Shown piece by piece: positions 27,781 through 35,468 of a stretch of DNA of 64,000 nucleotides. The translations under genes and the position numbers were made by a program. The DNA lies in the NCBI RefSeq assembly GCF_900130045.1, contig NZ_FQXT01000005.1:1-64000 (forward strand), read 5' to 3'. The stretch comes from Leeuwenhoekiella palythoae. Lineage in GTDB: Bacteria > Bacteroidota > Bacteroidia > Flavobacteriales > Flavobacteriaceae. Every line of letters starts with the position of its first letter. Positions within the stretch are counted from its first letter, which is position 1. The notes below the pieces were generated by a model. The model saw nothing but the letters and a program-made list of their open reading frames with translations. It was not told the origin of the DNA and did no database searches.

Positions 27781-28448
27781 GAGCGTAATTTTTTAACAAG
27801 ATCAAGCGCCGAGCTGATGGTCTCAGTGATCGCAGTATAATCGTAAGCTCCTTCTGTATTTTTTGCAAAAAGTTTAGACCCAATCCCCACGCAGTGTACT
27901 CCGGCTGCAATCCACTCTTTTAAGTTTTCTTCGGTGGGGCTCACACCACCTGTAGGCATTATACTAGCCCAAGGTAAAGGTCCTTTTACTCCTTTTACAA
28001 AAGCAGGACCACCTACCTGCGCTCCCGGAAAGATCTTAACGACCTCAGCACCCAACTCTTCAGCATAAGAAATTTCAGTAACCGAACCGCAACCCGGCAT
28101 CCAGGCCACTTTTCTACGGTTACACGCTTTTGCCATTTCAGCATTGACAATTGGAGAAATAATAAAGTCAGCTCCCAATTGAAGATATAAAGATGTGGTT
28201 CCTGCATCTAGCACAGAGCCTACTCCCATCATCATCCCTTGCAGTTCTGCCTTAGCATATTTATTTAAATCAGCAAAAACTTCGTGAGCAAAGTCTCCGC
28301 GATTGGTAAACTCAAAAGTGCGTAAGCCTGCATCATAACAAGCTTTTAAAACCTGCTTACAAACCGCTATGTCAGCATTATAAAAAACCGGAACAATTCC
28401 GTTTTCTTTCATCTGAAGCACCACTTCTATACGTGAATATTTAGCCAT
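27777..28448 (-). CDS. kdgA: 2-keto-3-deoxy-6-phosphogluconate (KDPG) aldolase
   Basis: A 223-residue class I aldolase that splits KDPG into pyruvate and glyceraldehyde-3-phosphate. The catalytic Glu46 lies in FEFTNRG and the Schiff-base Lys138 in VVKIFPGAQVGGP. The phosphate-binding part includes LPWASIMPTGGVSPTEENL. It is preceded by kdgK after 11 bases and overlaps the TRAP binding-protein gene at ATGA. The family also contains 4-hydroxy-2-oxoglutarate aldolases, but the neighbours make the KDPG reaction clear. Confidence 0.94.
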   Translation of the reverse strand: MAKYSRIEVVLQMKENGIVPVFYNADIAVCKQVLKACYDAGLRTFEFTNRGDFAHEVFADLNKYAKAELQGMMMGVGSVLDAGTTSLYLQLGADFIISPIVNAEMAKACNRRKVAWMPGCGSVTEISYAEELGAEVVKIFPGAQVGGPAFVKGVKGPLPWASIMPTGGVSPTEENLKEWIAAGVHCVGIGSKLFAKNTEGAYDYTAITETISSALDLVKKLRS

Positions 28449-28459
28449 TAATTATTGTT

Positions 28460-29473
28460 TTATCTTTTAATTCTTCCACCGGTATTTCCTTGCATCACCT
28501 CGTTGATCTCAGCAACAGAAACCAGATTCACATCTCCTAAAATGGTGTGCTTTAATGCACACGCCGCGTTGGCAAAATTCAGTGCTTTTTCGGCATCAAA
28601 ATGCAGCAAACCGTATATGAGTCCGGCTGCGTAAGCATCTCCAGTTCCAATTCGATCCACCACCTGTGTAATCTCTAATTCTGATGTTTCAAAATAGGTA
28701 TTATCTACCCAAGCTCTTCCGTAGATCTTTTGCCACGAAGCGCTCATACCAGTTCTGATCTTATCAAAAATCTGTGTAATGCTTGGGCATTCTTCTATCA
28801 ACTTTTTACTGGCTGCGATAAATCCGTCTTTATCTAGCCCGTAAGAAGTTCCAAGAATTTCATTGATCTCATTTACACCACCAATAAAAATGGTAGATAG
28901 ACTTACTAATTCTTTTAGGACCTCTTGCCCTTTTCGCCCATACTGCCATAAATTACTGCGGTATGCGGGATCTGCAGTAATCTGCAAACCTCTTTCTTTC
29001 GCAGATACAAGTCCTGCTTTTAAAGCTTGATATGCCGCTTCTGAAATCGCAGGGGTAATTCCTGTCCAATGAAAAAATTGAGCATTCTCAAAAATGGTAT
29101 CCCAAGCTATGTTTTCAGGCTGAATGTTTGCAAAAGATCCGTTTAAACGGTTGTATGCAATCTGACTGCTACGCATTCCCGAACCAACTTCAAGTATGTA
29201 TTGGCCCATAGGATGTGCGACTTTCTGAACATCAGCAACATCAAGACCATAGTGTCGCATACTTGCAAGGGCCGCTTCGCCCACCAAGTCGTCAGAAACA
29301 GCGGTTATATGTTTTACCGACTCTCCTAAAACTGCTAGAGAAGCCCCAACATTCATTTCGGTGCCGCCAAAGAAAAAATCTAACGACTTGGCCTGCGTCA
29401 ATTTTCGGTTTTCTGCAGGTGACAATCGTAGCAGCACTTCGCCAAAGGTGATTATGTCTGGAGTGTTACGCAT
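28460..29473 (-). CDS. kdgK: 2-keto-3-deoxygluconate kinase (PfkB family)
   Basis: A 337-residue ribokinase/PfkB-fold sugar kinase that phosphorylates KDG to KDPG. The N-terminal substrate motif is FFGGTEMNVGASLAVLG (34-50), and the C-terminal PfkB signature DRIGTGDAYAAG holds the catalytic Asp279. It lies six bases after uxaC and 11 bases before kdgA, so the last two steps of the pathway are side by side. PfkB kinases vary in substrate; here the assignment is by context. Confidence 0.93.
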   Translation of the reverse strand: MRNTPDIITFGEVLLRLSPAENRKLTQAKSLDFFFGGTEMNVGASLAVLGESVKHITAVSDDLVGEAALASMRHYGLDVADVQKVAHPMGQYILEVGSGMRSSQIAYNRLNGSFANIQPENIAWDTIFENAQFFHWTGITPAISEAAYQALKAGLVSAKERGLQITADPAYRSNLWQYGRKGQEVLKELVSLSTIFIGGVNEINEILGTSYGLDKDGFIAASKKLIEECPSITQIFDKIRTGMSASWQKIYGRAWVDNTYFETSELEITQVVDRIGTGDAYAAGLIYGLLHFDAEKALNFANAACALKHTILGDVNLVSVAEINEVMQGNTGGRIKR

Positions 29474-29479
29474 TAGATT

Positions 29480-30904
29480 CTAGAAGTTGAAATATTCTTT
29501 AGCATTGTGATAACTGATATTGGCAATTGTCTGCCCTACCAAATCCATATCATTTGGGATTTCGCCCGAAGCGATCTCTTTACCAAACAGATTACAAAGC
29601 ACACGTCTAAAATATTCGTGTCTCGGAAACGACAAAAAGCTTCGGCTGTCTGTTAGCATCCCAACAAAACAACCAATCAAGCCCATATTAGAAAGCGCGT
29701 TCATTTGCTTTTCCATTCCGTCTTTCTGATCTAAAAACCACCATCCGGAACCTAATTGAACTTTCCCTTTAACGCTTCCGTCATTAAAATTACCAATCAT
29801 CGTAGCCATCACTTCATTGTCTGAAGGATTGAGGTTGTAGATAATGGTTTTGGTCAATTTATCATTGCTGTCAAGGGCATTTAAAAATCCTGATAAGGCT
29901 TCTGCTTGAGAATAATCCCCAATAGAATCCCAACCGGTATCTGGTCCCAATTGCGCCAGCATACGCTTATTATTGTTGCGCAAAGCGCCTAAGTGAAATT
30001 GCTGCACCCATCCCAACTCGTGATAGGTTTCTCCTAAAAAGAGTAAAATGGCTGTCTTAAATTTTTCAATTTCTACGGAAGACAAACTGGCACCGCCACG
30101 GCGTTTCTTAAAAATTTCTTGAATTTCGGAAGCTGTAAATGCTGTCCACGAAATTTGATTCAAGCCGTGGTCGCAAAGTCGGCATCCATTTTTATGAAAA
30201 AAGTCGATACGCTGACGTAAAGCTTCCTGTAAATCTGCGTACAATACAATTGAAACTCCGGAAACTTCAGCCAACTTATCAAGGTACGAATTGAAATCTT
30301 CGGCTTCTATTAAAATCGCTTTATCCGGTCTAAAAGCGGTGCTCATCTTGAGTCCGTCATTAGCGCCATCATAAGCCTGATGATGTTTTAAGGTATCTAA
30401 AGGATCTTCGGTAGTACAAACAGTTTCTACATTCATTTGGGTCAATAACCCGCGACAGCTGTTTTCTTTAAGCTGCAATTGGCGATTCACTTCTTTATAA
30501 ATTTCCGGACCGCTGTGTTCATTAAGCAGCTCATCAATATCAAAATAACGCTTCAATTCTAAATGCGTCCAGTGATACAATGGATTACGCAACGTGTGCG
30601 GAACAGTTTTGGCCCAAGCCATAAACTTCTCTTCATCTGAAGCATCACCCGTAATAAAACGCTCATTTACACCCAAGGTGCGCATCGCACGCCACTTATA
30701 GTGATCCCCGTTAAGCCACACCCTTGAGATGTTCTCAAATTGTCTATCAGCCACGATCTCTGCTGGCGGCAAATGATTGTGGTAATCAATAATAGGCTGC
30801 GGAGCAGCGTATGTATGATAAAGTTCTTCAGCATATTTATTTTCTAGAAGAAAACTGTCTTTTATAAATGTGTTTTTAACCTGTGCTGCTGTACCTGTAC
30901 TCAT
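29480..30904 (-). CDS. uxaC: Uronate isomerase
   Basis: A 474-residue amidohydrolase-superfamily isomerase that interconverts D-glucuronate/D-fructuronate and D-galacturonate/D-tagaturonate. Landmarks are PIIDYHNHLPPAEIV with the metal-binding HxH, NISRVWLNGDHYKWRAMR, VETVCTTEDPLDTLKHH and FLGETYHELGWVQQFHLGALRNNN. Its product feeds both the UxaB-UxaA and UxuB-UxuA branches. It sits between kduD and kdgK with short gaps. Length and motifs match the family fully. Confidence 0.96.
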   Translation of the reverse strand: MSTGTAAQVKNTFIKDSFLLENKYAEELYHTYAAPQPIIDYHNHLPPAEIVADRQFENISRVWLNGDHYKWRAMRTLGVNERFITGDASDEEKFMAWAKTVPHTLRNPLYHWTHLELKRYFDIDELLNEHSGPEIYKEVNRQLQLKENSCRGLLTQMNVETVCTTEDPLDTLKHHQAYDGANDGLKMSTAFRPDKAILIEAEDFNSYLDKLAEVSGVSIVLYADLQEALRQRIDFFHKNGCRLCDHGLNQISWTAFTASEIQEIFKKRRGGASLSSVEIEKFKTAILLFLGETYHELGWVQQFHLGALRNNNKRMLAQLGPDTGWDSIGDYSQAEALSGFLNALDSNDKLTKTIIYNLNPSDNEVMATMIGNFNDGSVKGKVQLGSGWWFLDQKDGMEKQMNALSNMGLIGCFVGMLTDSRSFLSFPRHEYFRRVLCNLFGKEIASGEIPNDMDLVGQTIANISYHNAKEYFNF

Positions 30905-30928
30905 GATCTTGAATTTTTATGATGAGAT

Positions 30929-31690
30929 TTATCTTCCCATCCAACCGCCATCTACGGTCATTACGGTTCCGCTCATATAATCGCTGGCTTGAGAAGCCAA
31001 GAATATGATCGGTCCTTTAAAGTCTTCGGGTTTCCCCCATCTTCCTGCCGGAATTCGCGCCAAAATAGAACTGCTACGATCAGGATCGTCGCGTAATGCT
31101 TCGGTATTATCTGTTGCGATATATCCCGGAGCAATCGCATTAACCTGAACGCCCTTACCGGCCCATTCATTAGATAAAGCCATAGTAAGTTGACCGATCG
31201 CTCCTTTTGAAGCCGCATAACCAGGGACGGTAATACCGCCTTGAAAGGTTAACAAAGACGCGGTAAAAATGATCTTTCCGCTGCCGCGTTTTACCATTTC
31301 TTTACCCAATTCACGACTTAAAATAAACTGCGCATTCTGGTTTACTTCAATTACCTTATCCCAGTATTCGTCGCTATGTTCTGCTGCCGGAGCACGTAAA
31401 ATCGTACCGGCGTTATTGACTAAAATATCTATAGAATCATTTTCTGATTTTACCTTTTCTACAAAGGCATAGAGCGATTTACGATCTGAAAAATCACACT
31501 GATATCCTTTAAAACTGCTTCCAGCGGCTTCTACCGCCTTTTCAATCGCTGAGCCTGAAGTTTCTAAAGAAGCTGAAACTCCAAGAATATCAGCTCCGGC
31601 TTCGGCTAAAGCTTCAGCCATTGCGAAGCCTATTCCTCGTTTGCATCCGGTGACTAGTGCAGTCTTTCCTTTTAAACTGAATAAACTCAT
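30929..31690 (-). CDS. kduD: 2-keto-3-deoxy-D-gluconate dehydrogenase (SDR)
   Basis: A 253-residue short-chain dehydrogenase. The NAD(P) loop is TGCKRGIGFAMAEAL (14-28), NNAG is at 92-95, and the catalytic residues are S145, Y158 and K162 (YAASK). KduD reduces 2,5-diketo-3-deoxygluconate to KDG. It is separated from kduI by one base, the standard kduI-kduD arrangement, which supports the call over other SDRs. Confidence 0.94.
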   Translation of the reverse strand: MSLFSLKGKTALVTGCKRGIGFAMAEALAEAGADILGVSASLETSGSAIEKAVEAAGSSFKGYQCDFSDRKSLYAFVEKVKSENDSIDILVNNAGTILRAPAAEHSDEYWDKVIEVNQNAQFILSRELGKEMVKRGSGKIIFTASLLTFQGGITVPGYAASKGAIGQLTMALSNEWAGKGVQVNAIAPGYIATDNTEALRDDPDRSSSILARIPAGRWGKPEDFKGPIIFLASQASDYMSGTVMTVDGGWMGR

Positions 31691-31691
31691 C

Positions 31692-32525
31692 TTACTTTAA
31701 ATCTTCTGGTGAAACGCCATCCATATCGCCGTAATCCATATTCTCACCGGCCATCCCCCAAATAAACGTATAGTTTGAGGTACCTGCGCCAGAATGAATG
31801 GACCACTCTGGTGAAATGATCGCCTGGTGATTTTTCATAAATACGTGACGGGTCTCGTCTGGCTGTCCCATAAAGTGACTTATAGTTTGCCCTTCTTCAA
31901 GATCAAAATAGAAGTATACTTCCATTCTTCGGGTGTGTGTATGCGCCGGCATTGTGTTCCAAACATTACCTTCTTGCAGCTCTGTCATTCCCATTTGAAG
32001 TTGACACGTATCAACCACACTGTTAACCAATAATTTATTGATCACACGTTTGTTAGAATATTTTGTATCACCCAGTTCTACAATTTCGGCTTCTTTTTTA
32101 GTTACCTTTTTTGTTGGATACGCGTGATGTGCAGGTGCCGAATTGATATAAAAATACGGCTGCTCTTCAGTAGCTTCAAATACAACCTCTTTCACACCTT
32201 TACCTACGTAAAGCGCTTCTTTATTACCCAATTCATAAACCTCACCATCAACAGTAATTTTACCTTTTCCACCTACATTGATAACTCCTAATTCGCGACG
32301 ATCAAGAAAATGCTCAGCTTTTAGATCATCTATAGGCTCAAGTTTTACCGCTTGATCAACAGGAAATGCACCTCCGGCGATATACCTGTCATACATTGTA
32401 TAGGTAAGGTTGATCTCATTTTTTACGAACAACTCCGGAATTAAAAAATGCTCTCTAAGTTCTTTAGTAGTATATCTTTTTACATCCTCAGGATGATGTG
32501 CGTATCTAAATTCTGATTTTGTCAT
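31692..32525 (-). CDS. kduI: 5-keto-4-deoxyuronate isomerase
   Basis: A 277-residue bicupin isomerase that converts 5-keto-4-deoxyuronate to 2,5-diketo-3-deoxygluconate. The zinc-site motif THTRRMEVYFYF with H195, H197 and E202 in PAHTHTRRME matches E. coli KduI closely, and the C-terminal segment HSGAGTSNYTFIWGMAGEN is conserved. It heads the 10.6-kb uronate operon behind a promoter that shares the CAGGATAR element with the FAS1 and sulfatase operons. Confidence 0.96.
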   Translation of the reverse strand: MTKSEFRYAHHPEDVKRYTTKELREHFLIPELFVKNEINLTYTMYDRYIAGGAFPVDQAVKLEPIDDLKAEHFLDRRELGVINVGGKGKITVDGEVYELGNKEALYVGKGVKEVVFEATEEQPYFYINSAPAHHAYPTKKVTKKEAEIVELGDTKYSNKRVINKLLVNSVVDTCQLQMGMTELQEGNVWNTMPAHTHTRRMEVYFYFDLEEGQTISHFMGQPDETRHVFMKNHQAIISPEWSIHSGAGTSNYTFIWGMAGENMDYGDMDGVSPEDLK

Positions 32526-32685
32526 GGAATTATTTTTTCTGTTTACACTTTAAGTTATCTCTCAAAGCTACAATTCTATTTTTTAAATGTAAAATTTACA
32601 TTTTATTTAAATGAAACATTAAATTTCTCTAAACCCAAATTTAAAAAGACTGTGTACTTTCTTTATCCTGTACTGTATGGTATGG
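32526..32685. other. kduI leader with inverted repeat
   Basis: This gap between the DUF4861 gene and kduI carries the kduI promoter element (described separately). It also holds AAATGTAAA-A-TTTACATTT at 32585-32603, a perfect 9-base inverted repeat between the predicted transcription start and the ATG. The repeat could be an operator or a 5' leader stem. No small gene is seen. Confidence 0.45.
32636..32670 (-). promoter_or_regulatory. kduI operon promoter with CAGGATAR element
   Basis: On the minus strand CAGGATAA (32670-32663) is followed by exactly 19 bases and then TAAATTTG (32643-32636), a perfect TAnnTTTG box. The predicted start is about 105 bases before kduI. The same element and spacing occur before the FAS1/SusCD operon and the sulfatase operon. 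No TTTG -33 box is present, so an activator may replace it. Confidence 0.65.
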
Positions 32686-33690
32686 CTATTCTAAAACACC
32701 ATGGTTATCAAGTTTGGCCAGTTTTTCCGCTAAACCTTTTTCAAAAGCTTCCTTCGATTTAATACCGTTATGCTCTTGATCCCAGGCACTTAGAATGTAA
32801 TAGGTTTGCGTTTCAGTTGAAGGTTTAAATACTACCAAATGATCGTGCGGACCGTCAATAACTTCTGCATCTTCGGTTTTGTAAAAAATTGCCATACCCA
32901 GCTGGTCCTGCTCTCCTGCTAATGTTTGCACGCCATAAGTTGAGATGTAGGCCCAAGACCCATCTTCACTTGTTCCTTGCATTAAAGGAATCTCCTCAAA
33001 CTTCACAATACCGGTAGCTAAGCCATCAAAAGAAATACTGGGTGTGAGTTCGGCTTTCAAAAAGCGATCTTCAGGAAAAATACTGATAACCGACTTCAGA
33101 TCTGTTGTAACGTCACCGGTTTTCCAACCTTCATAATTAATTGCAACACTTGATTGAGAAGCTTCATTATTCACTTTTACGCTGGTTTTCTGAACTTCAT
33201 CAAAGTGTGCTATGGTATCACCGGTAAATCTTCCGTAGCCGCCAATCCCCATAGATTTCCCGGCTTTTAAAATATCTTGTCCCCAAGGTGCATTATTATG
33301 ATAGGAGTCAAAACCATCTGTACCCACATAAGGAAGCACAAGTGTATCAACTTTTTTACCAAAAATATCTATTGCATTTCTCCAGTCTAAATACAGACGG
33401 TATGCGGTTTGCTTATTTTCCCATCCCGGACCTTCATAGCGTATATACCAAGAATGATCTGTATGCTCCTCAGGAACTATAAGTTCGTCTACATTCTCAA
33501 AAGATCCGTCAATGTATTCTCGTGTATCTTCTTTCCAGCTACCGCCTTTTTTTACCGATATTTCAGCATAGGTTTCCGGAGCTACTTCTTCTATCTCAAT
33601 GATTTCCTCAACAGTGTTTTTTTCTTCCTTTTCTTTACAAGCTACAAGCGCTGCTAAGGCAAAAGCTCCTGATAAAATTCTAGTTTTCAT
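32686..33690 (-). CDS. DUF4861-family lipoprotein (pectin operon copy)
   Basis: A 334-residue secreted lipoprotein (signal to Cys18, LAALVAC). It shares a clear core with the 52392-53672 protein: WENKQTAYRLYLDWRNAIDIFGKK and YHNNAPWGQDILKAGKSMGIGG. This places both in the DUF4861 family, which is often seen in pectin and uronan loci. Tryptophans, Asp and His in these blocks suggest a glycan-binding or catalytic cleft, but no activity can be claimed. It lies 20 bases after the GH105 gene and is likely cotranscribed with it. Confidence 0.8.
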   Translation of the reverse strand: MKTRILSGAFALAALVACKEKEEKNTVEEIIEIEEVAPETYAEISVKKGGSWKEDTREYIDGSFENVDELIVPEEHTDHSWYIRYEGPGWENKQTAYRLYLDWRNAIDIFGKKVDTLVLPYVGTDGFDSYHNNAPWGQDILKAGKSMGIGGYGRFTGDTIAHFDEVQKTSVKVNNEASQSSVAINYEGWKTGDVTTDLKSVISIFPEDRFLKAELTPSISFDGLATGIVKFEEIPLMQGTSEDGSWAYISTYGVQTLAGEQDQLGMAIFYKTEDAEVIDGPHDHLVVFKPSTETQTYYILSAWDQEHNGIKSKEAFEKGLAEKLAKLDNHGVLE

Positions 33691-33710
33691 TTTTTTTGAT
33701 TCTTGTTTGA

Positions 33711-34937
33711 TTAGCGATCTAGTTGAAGTGCAGCCATAATAAACGGACCTGTTCCTTTTGGGTCGTTATCTTTTTGACGCTCATTTACATAATACTCAAA
33801 CGAACCATCGCGATATGGATCTCCTCCTAAACCGGCTACAGCACACACCTGAGTCAGGGTAATCGTTCCATCATCATTGCGTACAATGAGTTCTTGCGTT
33901 AAGCCGTCAAAAGCTTTATTGGCTACAGCTTTATAACGCTGATCAAGATAGCCTTTATTCACTCCTTTTGCAATTGCATAAGCAAACATAGAAGATCCGG
34001 ATGCCTCTAAATAGTTCCCTTCTTTGTCTCCCATAGTAGGCACTTGATACCATAAACCACTTTCATGTTGATAAGGAATTAAAGCTTCGGTGAGCTGTTG
34101 TAAATAAGAAATCAGCTCCTTTCGTTTAGGATGTTCTTCCGGGAAATAATCTAACACATCAACTAAAGCCATCATGTACCAACCTAATGATCTGGACCAA
34201 AAGTTAGGCGACACGCCGGTTTCTTGATCAGCCCACTGCTGCTCTTTGCTTTCATCCCAACCGTGATAGAGTAATTGAGTTTCAGGATCGATCGCGTGCT
34301 CTTGAATCAATTCAAACTGTCTAGCGACGTCGTTTAAATTTTCAGGATCACCGAAAGTGACTGCGTACTGGGCGTAAAAAGGCGCTCCCATATACAAACC
34401 ATCTAACCACATCTGACTTGGGTACCGTTTTTTATGCCAAAAACCGCCTTGGGATGTTCTGGGGTGTTCTGCCAATTGCTTTCTCAATAATTGCATCGCC
34501 TTCAGGTATTTTTCGTTCCCCGAGCGCTCGTAAACCTCAAAGAGCAATTTACCGGCATTGATCATATCTATATTGTAATCGTCCAGCGTATAGGTTTCAA
34601 TACTTCCGTCCTCGTTGACCAACTGATCAGCATAATCAGCCACATAATCGTAATACGCAACAGAATCTGTCACTATCTCCAGATCAAGAAAAGCTTTTAA
34701 AACCAGTCCGTGTACATAATCCCATTTTGCCGTGGTTCGGTCATCAATTTGATAGCCTTCCGGGAATCTATGCCTGATAGACTCAGCCATTTGAACAGAC
34801 CATTTTTTACCTTCCAGAGACATATTTTCGGTGACTGCTTTATCTTCTTGCGATTCTTGTTTGGCAGATTGTTTACAAGAACTGCTGAGCCCTATAAAAA
34901 GGATGAGCACAGCATAAAAGACACTTGATTTCTTCAT
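33711..34937 (-). CDS. GH105 unsaturated rhamnogalacturonyl/uronyl hydrolase
   Basis: A 408-residue lipoprotein (Cys21, LSSSC) with an alpha/alpha-barrel fold. The GH105 catalytic aspartate is probably D179 in SQMWLDGLYMGAPFYAQY, and the second conserved aspartate D124 lies in DYNIDMINAGKLL. Other family landmarks are VSPNFWSRSLGWYMMALVDVLDYFPE, SGLWYQVP and EASGSSMFAYAIAKG. It releases unsaturated uronic acid from lyase products, for KdgF and KduI to process. It starts the minus-strand GH105-DUF4861 unit under a LacI-type operator. Confidence 0.93.
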   Translation of the reverse strand: MKKSSVFYAVLILFIGLSSSCKQSAKQESQEDKAVTENMSLEGKKWSVQMAESIRHRFPEGYQIDDRTTAKWDYVHGLVLKAFLDLEIVTDSVAYYDYVADYADQLVNEDGSIETYTLDDYNIDMINAGKLLFEVYERSGNEKYLKAMQLLRKQLAEHPRTSQGGFWHKKRYPSQMWLDGLYMGAPFYAQYAVTFGDPENLNDVARQFELIQEHAIDPETQLLYHGWDESKEQQWADQETGVSPNFWSRSLGWYMMALVDVLDYFPEEHPKRKELISYLQQLTEALIPYQHESGLWYQVPTMGDKEGNYLEASGSSMFAYAIAKGVNKGYLDQRYKAVANKAFDGLTQELIVRNDDGTITLTQVCAVAGLGGDPYRDGSFEYYVNERQKDNDPKGTGPFIMAALQLDR

Positions 34938-34958
34938 AAGATTAGTAATAACGGATTA

Positions 34959-34972
34959 CGAAAACGATTTCA
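34959..34972. promoter_or_regulatory. Second LacI-type site in the GH105 leader
   Basis: CGAAAACGATTTCA matches NGNAAWCGATTNCA and lies 31 bases (about three helical turns) from the primary operator at 34990-35003, between it and the GH105 start codon. Two sites on one helical face would allow cooperative binding or looping. Confidence 0.5.
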
Positions 34973-34989
34973 ATTTAAGTAAATAAAAA

Positions 34990-35035
34990 TACAATCGATT
35001 GCACAAACATAATATACTATTTGTTGTTATCCAAA
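34990..35035 (-). promoter_or_regulatory. GH105 promoter with abutting LacI-type operator
   Basis: On the minus strand: TTTG (35035-35032), 20-base spacer, TATGTTTG (35011-35004, a perfect TAnnTTTG), then directly TGCAATCGATTGTA (35003-34990), whose core CAATCGATTG is a perfect 10-base palindrome. This is the same layout as at GH28. The leader to the GH105 ATG is about 60 bases. Confidence 0.8.
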
Positions 35036-35342
35036 GAATTTTGCTTACAAACTGAAATTTCGTGGATATTTAACTAAATAAATGCTTGCTCAACATAAAT
35101 GTGACGAATTTACCTAGAATTGACAATTCAAATCTTTAAGCGAATACTGTTTTGATCCTCTCCAAAACCAACAAACAATTAAAAATGATCAGTTTTTGCA
35201 AAGTTTTGCCTCACAACTTCTAAAAGTTATCATAAAAAATAAAATAAATGTAAATCATACACTATCCTGCATATTCTCTGACTTCAACGCGCATCAACCC
35301 ACCTCCAACCCCCACAACTAAATGCATTTAGCAGATTTTAAG

Positions 35343-35387
35343 CAGGTTAGAGCAGGATAGTCAAAATTAGATTTCCTAATACATTTG
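35343..35387 (+). promoter_or_regulatory. FAS1/SusCD operon promoter with CAGG direct repeat
   Basis: CAGGTTAG (35343-35350) and CAGGATAG (35353-35360) form a direct repeat with 10-base period. Exactly 19 bases later comes TACATTTG (35380-35387), a perfect -7 box. The predicted leader to the FAS1 ATG at 35469 is about 75 bases. A near-identical element precedes the sulfatase gene. Confidence 0.7.
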
Positions 35388-35468
35388 GGTTGTTAATAAA
35401 TTTAACAAGTCACACAGATGGAGCTCCCCCTAATCCATCTAACAATTCATCAGCTATAAATCAATTAA

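Larger units (their letters stand above)
34938..35468. other. Divergent control region of GH105 and FAS1 operons
   Basis: This 531-base gene-free region separates the two operons. Near GH105 it holds two LacI-type sites, one abutting the promoter. Near the FAS1 gene it holds the CAGG direct repeat promoter (both described separately). A further CAGGATAG copy on the minus strand (35269-35262) is followed by a poorer -7 match. The rest is AT-rich with no small gene seen. Confidence 0.6.

Noticed and set aside
35262-35269. Fourth CAGGATAG copy, on the minus strand toward GH105
   Set aside because: At 19-20 bases downstream only TATTTTTT is found, without the final G of the -7 box, and GH105 already has a better promoter closer to its start. 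It may be chance.
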